NCBI RefSeq assembly: GCF_002813775.1
Contig: NZ_CP020371.1
Location: 62,001-126,000 of the forward strand
Direction of reading: 5' to 3'
DNA length: 64,000 nucleotides
Source of the DNA: Candidatus Thiodictyon syntrophicum
Lineage (GTDB): Bacteria; Pseudomonadota; Gammaproteobacteria; Chromatiales; Chromatiaceae
The notes beneath the pieces were generated by a model. The model saw only the letters and a program-made list of their open reading frames with translations, did not search any database and had not been told where the DNA came from. This document shows positions 8,935 to 16,775 of this stretch, piece by piece. Each line of letters opens with the position of its first letter. Within the stretch, counting starts at the first letter, position 1. Both the position numbers and the translations under genes were made by a program.

Positions 8935-9732
8935 TTATGTTGTGGCGGTGATGGTGCGTAGATCAGAGATGTGTCGCAAAAGATCCAGGTATTGCGTGTA
9001 GTCCTGTGCGGATGATGTGCGCTCTATGACTTTGAAGTGGCGGACACCAAGGTCATAGTAACGGAGTAAGTCATTTACGGTAGGTTGCGTCCGCCAGTCT
9101 TTGCGTCGCGCTCCTTTACGCAGGTTAGGACATTGGAATAGTGCGTTCGTATTTCCATCGCGGTTTGCCTCCGAATTATGCCGGTAATGGGATAGGCAGT
9201 TGGTCCCGAAGCCGGCACATTCGTTATTTATGAAAACCTCCAACTTTCTCCAGTGCTCTGCTTTGGAAATAAGGTCAAAGTTGTATGTTTCGGGGACAGG
9301 GCAGACGACGACATCAAAATTTGAAAATAGGGAGAACTCATGCCATCCTTCACTGAGAAAGCCGATGGTCGAAAAGGTGAAACGAAAATCAGGAAAGCGA
9401 TCTCTAATCTCTTTTGCTATCCAGTGTCGGGCGACGATAACGCCATTCCTCGGATGGTACGCTTCGGCTAGCAGGTCCCATGTGCGCGAATCGATGGTGA
9501 GTGCGTCTGGACCAAGAACAGTGCTACAACAGACGTTAAATGGGATGCTTCGCTCTCTAAGATAATGAAGTACGCTCAGGAAGTTCTCTTTGGAATCATG
9601 CACGATACGACCACCGTCGAGTGCGAACGCTGAAGGTGCGCCGTAAAAAGAGATGTCGATGCCTCTTGTGTGCTTGAGTAGCTCTTGGATACGAGTCAGA
9701 TCGAGTTGGCTACCGATCGAAAGATGTAGCAT
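8935..9732 (-). CDS. TIM-barrel protein resembling peptidase U32 family
   Basis: A 265-residue protein, first gene of the minus-strand cluster. Features seen: GIDISFYGAPSAF near the N-terminus, RERSIPFNVCC, IVARHWIAKEIRDRFP followed by FTFSTIGF, and a late cysteine cluster (NNECAGFGTNC, then FQCPN). This order (barrel strands, an St-rich strand, then clustered cysteines that could hold Fe-S) resembles U32-type proteins. No radical SAM CxxxCxxC is present. GAGGAAAG lies 4 nt before the ATG. It could act on a peptide or tRNA substrate; function not established. The match to U32 is by motif layout only. Confidence 0.45.
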   Translation of the reverse strand: MLHLSIGSQLDLTRIQELLKHTRGIDISFYGAPSAFALDGGRIVHDSKENFLSVLHYLRERSIPFNVCCSTVLGPDALTIDSRTWDLLAEAYHPRNGVIVARHWIAKEIRDRFPDFRFTFSTIGFLSEGWHEFSLFSNFDVVVCPVPETYNFDLISKAEHWRKLEVFINNECAGFGTNCLSHYRHNSEANRDGNTNALFQCPNLRKGARRKDWRTQPTVNDLLRYYDLGVRHFKVIERTSSAQDYTQYLDLLRHISDLRTITATT

Positions 9733-9830
9733 GCTTTCCTCTTCGCGCCATGATTCAGGAGAACGAGAAGGCTCTGGCTAGCCAGACGCGCCGTAGTAGG
9801 GGTCACCTCACGAAACGGAAAAATCGTACG

Positions 9831-10046
9831 CTAAGGCTCTAAGTGGCTCAATCTGCGTGGTGCCGCAAATTGATCTTGACCCGGCGCCTGCCGCGAACGG
9901 TCCGCGGTCGCGGCTGATCGAACGGGCAATGCAGCAGCGCCGTGACTAATCCTTGGACATGATCCTCGCCCTATCTTCCTGTTGATCGTTCTGTACTCCT
10001 CGATCAGGGTGATCCAGACGCACGAGTCCAGATAGGCTAGCTTCAT
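9831..10046 (-). pseudogene. Truncated PIN-domain toxin
   Basis: The ATG at 10046 overlaps the antitoxin stop (ATGA) and begins MKLAYLDSCVWITLIE, the first strand and Asp of a PIN (VapC-type) ribonuclease. After ~16 residues the similarity ends (EEYRTINRKIG and onward) and no other PIN acidic motif follows before the stop. The toxin is cut and joined to unrelated sequence. The remaining stretch to 9733 shows nothing recognisable. Confidence 0.6.
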
Positions 10047-10270
10047 TCGGACTCCCGGAACCCCCGGACCTCTTCGAGTATCTCCCGATGACTGCGCTGC
10101 GCGATGCGCTGGGGCTCGACCCGGTCCAGCACCGCCGTCAGTGCCGCCCATTGCGCCGACGCAAGCTCGTCCTCGTCCTCGATCATGACGCGCACAGGCC
10201 TGCCGCGATAGCGGTCCGGCAGTTTGGCGGTCAATATACCGTCGTCGGAGACATCGGCCTCGACCTGCAT
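10043..10270 (-). CDS. Antitoxin of a PIN-type toxin-antitoxin pair
   Basis: A 75-residue protein starting MQVEADVSDDGILTAKLPD, with an N-terminal beta region (LPDRYRGRPVRVMIEDED) and a charged helical C-terminus (SHREILEEVRGF) suited to wrapping a toxin. The ATG at 10270 is preceded by GAGAGG. The stop overlaps the start of a truncated PIN toxin, the classical antitoxin-toxin order. With the toxin destroyed it is probably a relic. No DNA-binding domain could be named. Confidence 0.6.
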   Translation of the reverse strand: MQVEADVSDDGILTAKLPDRYRGRPVRVMIEDEDELASAQWAALTAVLDRVEPQRIAQRSHREILEEVRGFRESE

Positions 10271-10440
10271 CGCAAGCCTCTCATGTGTTGGTCTCAGAGC
10301 CCCCGCGCGGCTCAAGCAGCGGTGTCGATGCGCCCCGATGGCGTTACGAGTGCCCGCGACCCTCGCGATGCACTACGGATCGACGGGGACTGCCCGCCCG
10401 CCGCGACCTGACCGCAATACGGCGAATCATAACACGGAGA

Positions 10441-10665
10441 TCAGGCCCGCGGCCGGACCACTGTCACCGCGCAGGGGGCATAGGCGATCACCCGCCGGGC
10501 GACCGAGCCGATCAACTGGCGCTCGAACAGGCTGTGCCCGCGGTGCCCGACCACGATGTGGTCGATGCCGTGGCCCTCGGCGTAGATCACGAGATTCAAA
10601 CCTCCCGCAGCGATGTGGGCGAGGAAGCGGTCGGCCTCGTCCCGCGTGATGACGAAACTCGTCTT
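10441..10665 (-). pseudogene. 3' fragment of a universal stress protein gene
   Basis: Reading the minus strand to the TGA at 10443-10441 gives about 75 residues including EADRFLAHI, HIVVGHRGHS, FERQLIGSVARRVI and APCAVTVVR. This is the C-terminal half of a UspA domain with the G-x2-G-x9-G(S/T) nucleotide-binding pattern partly intact. No N-terminal half is found upstream: homology stops near 10665 at the sequence TATAGGGAAATAGGGGAC, which resembles an IS end or scar. No start codon is available, so it is a remnant. Confidence 0.65.
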
Positions 10666-10870
10666 TATAGGGAAATAGGGGACGTACCACGAAATACATT
10701 TCTGATGGCACTCCCCGCCAAACTCCTGAAGGAAAGCTGAAATAAATCAAGGCGCGTCTGGGCCAAGTCGTCACGAGACTGCGTCGGCGGGGCCGTGGAA
10801 CACGCAGCACCGGTCGTCCAGGGCCTCGGGCCCCACAACGAACAACCGACGGCCTCCTCGCAACACCGCC

Positions 10871-10889
10871 AGTATGATATTCTCATACT
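10871..10889. promoter_or_regulatory. Palindromic operator of the ParDE-type module
   Basis: AGTATGA-N5-TCATACT, a perfect 7-bp inverted repeat directly before the parD start codon (10891). Position and symmetry fit autoregulation by the ribbon-helix-helix antitoxin. The right arm is only 1 nt from the ATG, so binding would also block translation initiation or the promoter start region. Confidence 0.6.
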
Positions 10890-10890
10890 A

Positions 10891-11178
10891 ATGAGCACCA
10901 TCGAACGCATCACCATCACACTCACCGCCGAGATGGCACAGGCCGTGCGCGGCGCCGTGCAGGCTGGCGAGTACGCCTCCAGCAGCGAGATTATCCGCGA
11001 GGCCCTGCGCGACTGGCGGCATAAGCGGGCGTTGCAGGAACAGGAGTTAGGCGAACTACGCGCGCAGGTCCAGGAGGGGCTGGCCGACATCGCGGCCGGG
11101 CGCCTACGCGACTTCGACGCCGAGCGCATCATTCGTAAGGGAGAGCAACAATTAGCGGCTCGCGACGCCTGCGCATAA
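10891..11178 (+). CDS. parD: ParD-like ribbon-helix-helix antitoxin
   Basis: A 95-residue protein beginning MSTIERITITLTAEMAQAVRGAV, the beta-strand and helix of a CopG/Arc-type DNA-binding fold, followed by ASSSEIIREALRDW, the family signature. The C-terminal helices (RALQEQELGELRAQVQEGLADI) are the usual toxin-neutralising part. The ATG at 10891 is preferred over an upstream in-frame start because it begins the conserved domain and lies next to the palindromic operator. It overlaps the toxin frame. Confidence 0.85.
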   Translation: MSTIERITITLTAEMAQAVRGAVQAGEYASSSEIIREALRDWRHKRALQEQELGELRAQVQEGLADIAAGRLRDFDAERIIRKGEQQLAARDACA

Positions 11179-11465
11179 CCGACAGCGCCGAGCAGGATCT
11201 CGTCGATATCTGGTGCTTCATCGCCCAGGACAATCGCCGGGCCGCATCGAAGCTGATCCGCGAGATCGAGGGGCGTTTCGCGACGGTCCAGGCGCATCCG
11301 GAGATTGGCCCGCGCCGCGAGCGGCTGGCCCCGGGGTTGCGGGCGCATTTCCACCGCGACTACGTGCTGTATTACCTGTTTACCGACGAGGAAGTCATCA
11401 TCGTGCGCGTGGTGCACGGCGCGCGGGATGTTCGGGCGCTGACCTTCGACGAGGGCACTCAGTAA
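11151..11465 (+). CDS. parE: ParE-like toxin lacking an ATG/GTG/TTG start
   Basis: About 104 residues of a RelE/ParE-fold toxin: LRITDSAEQDLVDIWCFIAQDN, then FATVQAHPEIGPRR, GLRAHFHRDYVLYYLF and VRVVHGARDV, a complete domain without internal stops. The frame is open from a TAA at 11136-11138. It contains no ATG, GTG or TTG before the conserved domain. The best initiation site is ATT at 11151, placed 6-8 nt after GGGAGAG; CTG 11169 is another possibility. ParE toxins poison DNA gyrase. The gene overlaps parD by 28 nt. Either it uses a rare start codon or the start was lost by mutation. Confidence 0.75.
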   Translation: MSGSRRLRITDSAEQDLVDIWCFIAQDNRRAASKLIREIEGRFATVQAHPEIGPRRERLAPGLRAHFHRDYVLYYLFTDEEVIIVRVVHGARDVRALTFDEGTQ

Positions 11466-11781
11466 CCCCGCGAGGCTCGCCGTGGCGTCGGGTGCCCCGG
11501 CACCTTGCGCTGGCCCCGGCGCGGCGCGCCAGGCCCGCCGGCGGACACCGGCGGGCGTCCGATCGTGCAAACCGTAGTACCCTCAATGACTTAGCGTCGA
11601 AGCATGTTCCTACGCGAAATCTGAAGCCCTGACCCAACGCGGGAGCCGCAGATTTCGCGTAGGACCACCGAAAACGATCAATTGGTGACCGATGTTTCGG
11701 CGCGGTCCCGAAAATCCGACAGGCTACTCGCGGCTTGGCGCCCGCTGGCGCGCAATCCGCGCCGGCCCAGCCCTGGCGTGT
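11466..11781. other. Intergenic region with one strong inverted repeat
   Basis: Between the convergent parE and ihfA genes. A perfect 16-bp inverted repeat (TCCTACGCGAAATCTG at 11608-11623 and its complement at 11649-11664) with a 25-nt loop is the only structure seen. It has no T-run, so it is not a typical terminator. Confidence 0.5.
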
Positions 11782-12126
11782 TCAGGTCGTGGCGCGCCGT
11801 TCGTCGGACCCCGCAGCGGCAGCGCTCGGCTGCGCGGATCCGGCATCGGCTTCGACCCGGGCCTTGAGCTTCTGGCCGGGCCGGAAGGTCACGACACGGC
11901 GGGCGGTGATCGGGATTTCCTCACCGGTCTTTGGATTGCGCCCCGGGTGCTCCTTCTTCTCGTGCAGGGCGAAATTCCCGAACCCGGACAGTTTCACGTC
12001 CTCGCCGCGCTCCAGCGCCGTGCGCATCGCCTCAAAGAAGCCCTCGAGGATCTCGCTGGCCTCCCGTTTGTTGAGCCCAAGCTCGTCGAACAGGTGTTCT
12101 GCCATGTCGGCTTTCGTCAAGGCCAT
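11782..12126 (-). CDS. ihfA: Integration host factor alpha subunit
   Basis: A 114-residue HU/IHF-family protein. [13 protein letters not shown] at the start and the intact beta-arm region ([38 protein letters not shown]) identify the alpha subunit, including the proline that intercalates DNA. An unusual low-complexity tail ([18 protein letters not shown]) follows the normal end at about residue 97. It is not next to pheT, its usual partner, so it may be an extra copy. A broken second copy lies at 52277. IHF bends DNA for recombination and transcription. Confidence 0.9.
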   Translation of the reverse strand: MALTKADMAEHLFDELGLNKREASEILEGFFEAMRTALERGEDVKLSGFGNFALHEKKEHPGRNPKTGEEIPITARRVVTFRPGQKLKARVEADAGSAQPSAAAAGSDERRATT

Positions 12127-13128
12127 ACCTTCAATCCTCAGTGGTGCGCGAACATCGACTCAGGACGAGCCAACACAGACCCCATCGTCTAAGCCTCTGC
12201 TTGGGCGGTCATTGTCTGAGCAGGCTCTTGTAAAATCAATCACAATGCAAGACTATTTTAGGTGATCTGGCGTTTGATGTGAGCAATGGAGTTAGGTCCG
12301 CGAAGGGGCGGCGGCCAACAGGCGGTCCTGGAGCACGGGGATCTGCCCGCGCCGCCCCTCCCGAGCCTGGTCTTGCGCCACCTGGTGACGCTCCCTCGGA
12401 CCTGATCGAGGTCTCGCTCGCCTGGTCGGGGCGAGGGTTGCTCCTCGGTCGCTCAGGCCAACGGCGATGGCTTGGATCCAGACCGCGGAAGACCGAGTGT
12501 TGCCCGGTCTGGCTTGCGGTAACGGAGGAGCAGGCTTCGGTTCAGGAGATATGCAATGAGTAAAGCATCCGTCGATGGTATGGGGGTCGAGTCGGCAGCA
12601 CTGAACGGACTGGTGGGCCAGTTGCGTGACCTGATCGCCCAGGCACGCGCCCAGGCGCTGCGTACAGTGGATGCCGTTCAAGTACGTGCCTGCTGGGAGA
12701 TTGGCCGCCATATCGTGGATTTCGAGCAGCAAGGCCACGCCCGAGCCACTTATGGAGCGCGACTGTTGCCGCAATTGGCGGAACGCCTGTCGCATGAGTT
12801 CGGCGCGGGTTTCGATGCGCGTAATTTGCGCCACATGCGCAGCTTTTTCCAAGCCTTTCCATTTTGGAACGCGGTGCGTACCGAATTGAGTTGGACGCAT
12901 TACCGCACGCTGCTGCGACTGGATAGCGAGGCGGCAAGGCAGTGGTATGTGAACGAGGCCATTGCCCAAAATTGGAGTTCACGAGCGCTGGAGCGCCAAA
13001 TTGGCACCCTCTATTACGAACGCCTGCTGTCCAGCCAGGACAAGGCGGCCGTCCAGGCTGAAGCAAGCAGTCAGGTAGCCCCCTTGAATCAATCCCCGCG
13101 TGCGTTTGTGCGCGACCCCGTGCTACTC
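11983..13128. repeat. Inverted duplication, copy 1
   Basis: This segment (5' half of ihfA, 429-bp intergenic region, first ~190 codons of a DUF1016 gene) recurs in opposite orientation at 51287-52420. The intergenic part is nearly identical and almost equal in length. The ihfA coding parts differ more after residue ~22, suggesting patchy conversion. Confidence 0.85.
12127..12555. other. Divergent intergenic region between ihfA and DUF1016
   Basis: 429 bp with no gene. It should hold the promoters of the two divergent genes; an AT-rich stretch (about 12225-12265, TTGTAAAATCAATCACAAT) stands out in otherwise GC-rich DNA. The same stretch is kept almost unchanged in the second copy near 52140-52175. 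Confidence 0.4.
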
Positions 13129-13539
13129 GAGTTTTTGGGCTTGCCGGGTACGGGCCGTTTGCTTGAAAGCGAATTAGAGCAGGGCTTGATGGATAAGCTG
13201 CAAGCCTTCCTGCTGGAACTGGGCAAGGGTTTCGCCTTTGTCGCGCGGCAGCAGCGCATCAGCACCGAGAGCAAAGATTTTTACATCGACCTCGTCTTTT
13301 ACAATTACTTACTGAAATGCTTCGTGCTGTTCGACCTGAAAACCGGCGAACTGACGCATCAGGACATCGGCCTCGCTGTCAGTCCGCCATGGGTCGGCGC
13401 GCCGCCGCCCGTCCGCCGGGCACGGCGCCGGGTGTGTCACCTGGCGCGGGGTTGGTCTGGCAGTGGCCCCCTCGGCGGCGCGGCGACGGTCACGACGCGC
13501 CCGCGGGGCCGGCCCGTGTGCGTGATACAGAATGACTAA
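12556..13539 (+). pseudogene. DUF1016 / YhcG-type PD-(D/E)XK nuclease, 3' truncated
   Basis: The first ~270 residues match the DUF1016 family: N-terminal domain (RACWEIGRHIVDFEQQG, SHEFGAGFDARNLRHMRSF, SWTHYRTLLRL) and most of the C-terminal nuclease domain (DFYIDLVFYNYLLKCFVLFDLKTGELTHQDIG). At 13371, after DIG, the frame enters unrelated GC-rich sequence, so the conserved QMDMYVR end is missing. That end survives in the second, inverted copy (51135-51846). Catalytic D and K residues remain, but a functional fold is unlikely. Members occur in restriction and defence islands. Confidence 0.75.
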
Positions 13540-13559
13540 TTCTGTCTCAGGGACCCCCG

Positions 13560-13608
13560 AAAAACGCCCCAGAAAGGGCGCCCGCGCGGGCCCAGAGGGG
13601 CGTTTTTT
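13560..13608. terminator. Long GC-rich hairpin with T-run
   Basis: AAAAACGCCCC (13560-13570) pairs with GGGGCGTTTTT (13597-13607), with a further GGGCGCCCGCGCGGGCCC fold inside. A/T runs on both sides make it usable in both directions. The adjacent sequence TCTGTCTCAGGGACC just upstream recurs inverted near 50915-50935. Confidence 0.65.
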
Positions 13609-13665
13609 GGGGTTTTCGCGGGCTGCCTTGATACACTTCCCTTAAGCCTGGAAAGAGCATTTTTT

Positions 13666-13793
13666 TCACGCAAAGACGCAAAGACGCAAAGTTTTTCAAT
13701 GCGATATCTCTGTCGTATGGTTCACCTACCGGGTGACGGGATCATCGCCAGCAAAGTTCTATTCTTCTTTGCGTTCTTGGCGTCTTTGCGTGA
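13666..13793. repeat. Inverted pair of ACGCAAAG-type repeats
   Basis: At 13666-13691 the unit ACGCAAAG is repeated in tandem; an inverted counterpart (CTTTGCGTTCTTGG..., ending TTTGCGTGA) lies at 13767-13793. This type of repeat is common in intergenic DNA of many Proteobacteria. The rest of 13609-14045 contains no gene I can recognise. Confidence 0.6.
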
Positions 13794-14045
13794 GCAATTG
13801 CCGATTCTAGGTTAAGTCATCGGTATCACAGGCACGCTGCCATGCCTCACCACTGCGCGGTTTGGGAGAAGGTATCCGATCCTTATGAAAGCTAGGCAGT
13901 CACACACGTAGCGAGGCCAAGAACCGGACCGACCGCGGGGTGGCCGCGGGATGCGCCACGGGCTAGGCTGGAGTGCTTCCGCCTATCCTTGCGAGTATTT
14001 CAAATCATTTCGCTGTTCCCGGTAGACTGAGAAGATTCCGAAACG

Positions 14046-14540
14046 GTGGAGGGGGCGATCGACGTGGCAACCAACGTTCTGCGGTCGGTGCGGTTACCGA
14101 CCGATGAAGAGGCCATTCTGGCCGCGGATAGCAGCCGGTTGCTCGCGGCCTGCGTGGGCACCGGCGAGCGGGCGCGACTGCGCCTGATCGACGGCGACGC
14201 GGACGTGACGGTCCCGGTGTCGGCGATCCATCTGCTGGTGGACATCTTGAACCAGATGGCCCAGGGCAACGCGGTCTCGCTAGTGCCAGTACATGCGGAG
14301 CTCACCACCCAGCAGGCGGCGGATCTCCTCAACGTCTCGCGGCCTTATCTGGTCAAGGGCGTAATCGGGGACAACCCACGGTTTCCCGCTCGATTTATCG
14401 ATCTAGACCGAAAACCGTGGTCTGTCGCCTATTTCCCCCTGTCCCCTATTTCCCCCCTATTTCCTTTAACAGAAATAGTAGGTATTTCCATAAGCGGCAG
14501 CAAAATAGGAGCTATGCCGGCCCTAATAGTTAAGGCGTGA
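14046..14540 (+). pseudogene. Excisionase-type HTH antitoxin, 3' truncated
   Basis: The first ~105 residues include VLRSVRLPTDEEAI, RLRLIDGDADVTVPVSAIHLLVDIL and a helix-turn-helix TTQQAADLLNVSRPYLVK. This is the architecture of MerR/excisionase-like proteins that act as antitoxins of adjacent PIN toxins. After YLVK the conserved hinge is missing and the frame runs into a scar (CTGTCCCCTATTTCCC) and then through the end of the SecB-like gene on the other strand. GTG 14064 with GGAGGGGG upstream is an alternative start. A 55-bp piece of this gene (14137-14191) recurs inverted at 50843-50897. Confidence 0.6.
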
Positions 14541-14896
14541 ACATGTTCGCGAATATATGGATATAATATCAATGGGGCATTGTGTTCTGCCCAGTGTTCA
14601 AGTTTATCCATCGGAAATCGTTCTTGGTCTACTGTAAACTTAGCAAGAAGATGGATCTTTAAATCGAACTTGGTGGTTATGTCTTTTTCCTCAATAATTT
14701 CTGGTTGCCCTATTCTTACGAATAATCCGATATCAATGGTGCTGTCGTTAATATCAAAATCAGAGTGGCCGATTCCTATCTGGAATCGGCCTTCATCGGA
14801 CTTTTGTGTTTCGTATAGGCCATTTACTCTAATAAATAGCTCCTTTACCTGTATGCCCAGTAGCTGGATAGGGTGTAACTTAAAATTATCGGCCAT
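14429..14896 (-). CDS. SecB-like chaperone of a toxin-antitoxin-chaperone module
   Basis: A 155-residue SecB-family protein: FDLKIHLLAKFTV in the beta-sheet part, and LILYPYIREHVHALTIRAGI followed by APILLPLMEIPTI, which is the helix and C-terminal segment of SecB. It differs from housekeeping SecB and lies third in a toxin-antitoxin operon, as in TAC modules where the chaperone protects the antitoxin. AAGGAG lies 7 nt before the ATG (14896). About 13 residues at the end (VKGNRGEIGDRGK) derive from a junction with foreign sequence, so the natural C-terminus may have been altered. Base composition is clearly more AT-rich than neighbours. Confidence 0.75.
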   Translation of the reverse strand: MADNFKLHPIQLLGIQVKELFIRVNGLYETQKSDEGRFQIGIGHSDFDINDSTIDIGLFVRIGQPEIIEEKDITTKFDLKIHLLAKFTVDQERFPMDKLEHWAEHNAPLILYPYIREHVHALTIRAGIAPILLPLMEIPTISVKGNRGEIGDRGK

Positions 14897-14912
14897 TATA
14901 TTCTCCTTAGTA

Positions 14913-15206
14913 TCATGACGCAGCCAATGGGAATGGCTCTTCGTTCGCCGCGATAAAAGATTTATCCGTAAAAGATGTATATGCGCTTTCTTTTAATTTA
15001 ACATATTTTATTTCTGTTGTGACAACGTGGTACCTCTGTGTTTCATCTGGATACAGATAATTTTCGGCAAATTTAGCGATTTGCCTAATGGTCGCAGCAA
15101 ACTGTGAATTTTTGCTTGCGGATATCTCTGCCAGCAACTGCTCTATTGGCATTTCTTCGATTTCTTTTGCTGCCAATCTTGATGCATTCTCCAGGCTAGT
15201 ATTCAT
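14913..15206 (-). CDS. Candidate antitoxin of the TAC module
   Basis: A 97-residue protein with no recognised domain. Residues 1-50 are predicted helical (ASRLAAKEIEEMPIEQLLAEI, FAATIRQIAKFAENYL). The second half (YHVVTTEIKYVKLKES then FIAANEEPFPLA) looks extended and hydrophobic, as expected for a chaperone-addiction tail bound by SecB-like chaperones. It overlaps the toxin 3' end by 11 nt and ends 16 nt before the SecB-like gene. Its role as antitoxin is inferred from order, size and partners only. Confidence 0.55.
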   Translation of the reverse strand: MNTSLENASRLAAKEIEEMPIEQLLAEISASKNSQFAATIRQIAKFAENYLYPDETQRYHVVTTEIKYVKLKESAYTSFTDKSFIAANEEPFPLAAS

Positions 15207-15771
15207 ATTCTGTTACCATATCAGATGCAATTATTTCAATGCTGCTCGTATTTAGTACTACAACAGCTTCCCCGCAGTTTCCAAAGTACCGACCGATTTT
15301 TCCTGGCGATCCTTTTGGGGTGGAGATATCTGAAATGATGGCGTCAAACTTCACACCCCTGTAATTTTCAATTTTTTCAACAAATAATTGATAAAGGGTA
15401 GAAACTAATATTTCTTCTGGCTCAGTAATTTTTGCTCCGCTGGTTTTTATTCTTTTAAGTTGTTTGTTTACTAAGCTCCTGACTTCTTCTCTTATTTGGC
15501 CGTGGCTCAGGTCCAATGTTTTATCTTCGGTAGTGTTGAGTTTCATCGCTATCAGGCAGCAATCAGTATTTTTGCCTAGTTTGTTATATTCACCTCTTTC
15601 TTTTGAGTACTTCCACCACATAAATGACAAGTATCTTGCGTAGCAGTCTTCATTGAAGTAGCGCCAAAAATAAACTCCAGGCCCCGACATTCCTGATATA
15701 GAGGTTATGAATCCTTCTTTATTTATTTTTTCTGATACTGAAACGCTTGTTCCGTGAATTCCAAAAATCAT
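15196..15771 (-). CDS. ADP-ribosyltransferase-like toxin of the TAC module
   Basis: 191 residues with a PARP/ART-like layout: HGT at residues 6-8, GPGVYFW with Tyr34, and NCGEAVVVLN with Glu168, together a plausible H-Y-E triad. Between them lie long charged helices. No other catalytic motif is visible. It is the first gene of an AT-rich three-gene operon (toxin, antitoxin, SecB-like chaperone). The same order is known for CmdTAC, in which the CmdT toxin ADP-ribosylates mRNA on phage infection. TAAGG precedes the ATG. Enzyme class is inferred from motifs and context; a direct relation to CmdT was not tested. Confidence 0.55.
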   Translation of the reverse strand: MIFGIHGTSVSVSEKINKEGFITSISGMSGPGVYFWRYFNEDCYARYLSFMWWKYSKERGEYNKLGKNTDCCLIAMKLNTTEDKTLDLSHGQIREEVRSLVNKQLKRIKTSGAKITEPEEILVSTLYQLFVEKIENYRGVKFDAIISDISTPKGSPGKIGRYFGNCGEAVVVLNTSSIEIIASDMVTEYEY

Positions 15772-16533
15772 ACATTAACCTTAGATATTCTCTTCTTGGT
15801 TCGCTTTTGGCGAAGACGCGCCTAATTTTTTAGACTGAATCTGCCGAACTGTCTGCTAACCGGCGACCGCCCCGAACTGAACCATAAATCCGATTCGGTG
15901 TCCAGGGGGAGGGCGATTCTGACGTTGCGGATATTGGGGTCGCGGGCGCAATGGAACAGAAAAACCAGGTAAGGGCCGCTCCGGGATTTCAGGGGCCGAC
16001 GCACCTCCTCGCCAGTGTCCCTGAGGTATACCCCAGCCTAAGGTCAGGCTCGCGGCCGAAAATGCATCAGGTTAGGGTCGATTTTTCAGTTACCTGGCGG
16101 GTCCGACCGGACCTCTCAGACCGCAACCTGACGCCTTCCGCCCGGCGTCAGGTCCCGTCCGCCGTAAGCCTGGCCTTCTTCTCGAAGACCTGGGCCTTGA
16201 TCATCGTTTCGGCCGCTGCCCCGAGGTCTCACACCGGAGGTCGACGCTTTACCGTGAAAGTCCGGCGGGGCCTGTGGGAGCGGCTTTACCGTGAAAGTGC
16301 GTAGTCAGGCCATCCTGGCCTGACGGTGTCGGGGCTGGAACAGTCAGGGCTGGAAGCCCTGACTACGCCGCCCCGCACGCTGGCCATCGAGCTAGCGGTC
16401 GAGAGGACTTTCATGTTCCGGGGTGGCGCGGGTGCCATGACCGTTAGCTGGACCCGGGGCACGCTGACGCGCCGTCGACCGGCTAAAGCTCGACCTCCTG
16501 TCCCCTGCGGCCGGAACGACGATCAAGGCCAAC

Positions 16534-16557
16534 AAGGCGGCGCGAGCCGCCTTTTTT
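16534..16557. terminator. Rho-independent-type terminator
   Basis: AAGGCGGC-GCGA-GCCGCCTT stem-loop followed by TTTT on the plus strand. No gene of this strand ends nearby, so it may insulate cbbL from upstream transcription. Confidence 0.7.
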
Positions 16558-16775
16558 GTGCCTGCGCCCGGCGTCGAAGTCGCGCACGCCCCCGGAAACT
16601 CATGTCGCCGCGAAATTCCTGAGACCGCAGGAAGGGGCTTAGCGTAAGTTTTCGCGCCGATGATTGTCAGACCCCGAACCCGTTGCGCGCGGCGCAGACC
16701 CCACCACGCGGCCCCCGGGGCGGCCCGGCGCGGCGCCGATAGATCAGAGTCTATGGCTAGCGAACGAAATATGTA

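Noticed and set aside
9690-9800. Possible short precursor-peptide frame (GTG start, VTPTTARLASQSLLVLL...) upstream of the U32-like gene
   Set aside because: It overlaps the start of the next gene, has no Shine-Dalgarno, and no leader/core pattern is evident.
12292-13066. Minus-strand frames opposite the DUF1016 gene
   Set aside because: Shadow frames; the plus-strand sequence carries the family motifs.
13666-13793. Short repeats as a CRISPR array
   Set aside because: Units are 8-9 nt, contiguous and inverted, without spacers of constant length or cas genes.
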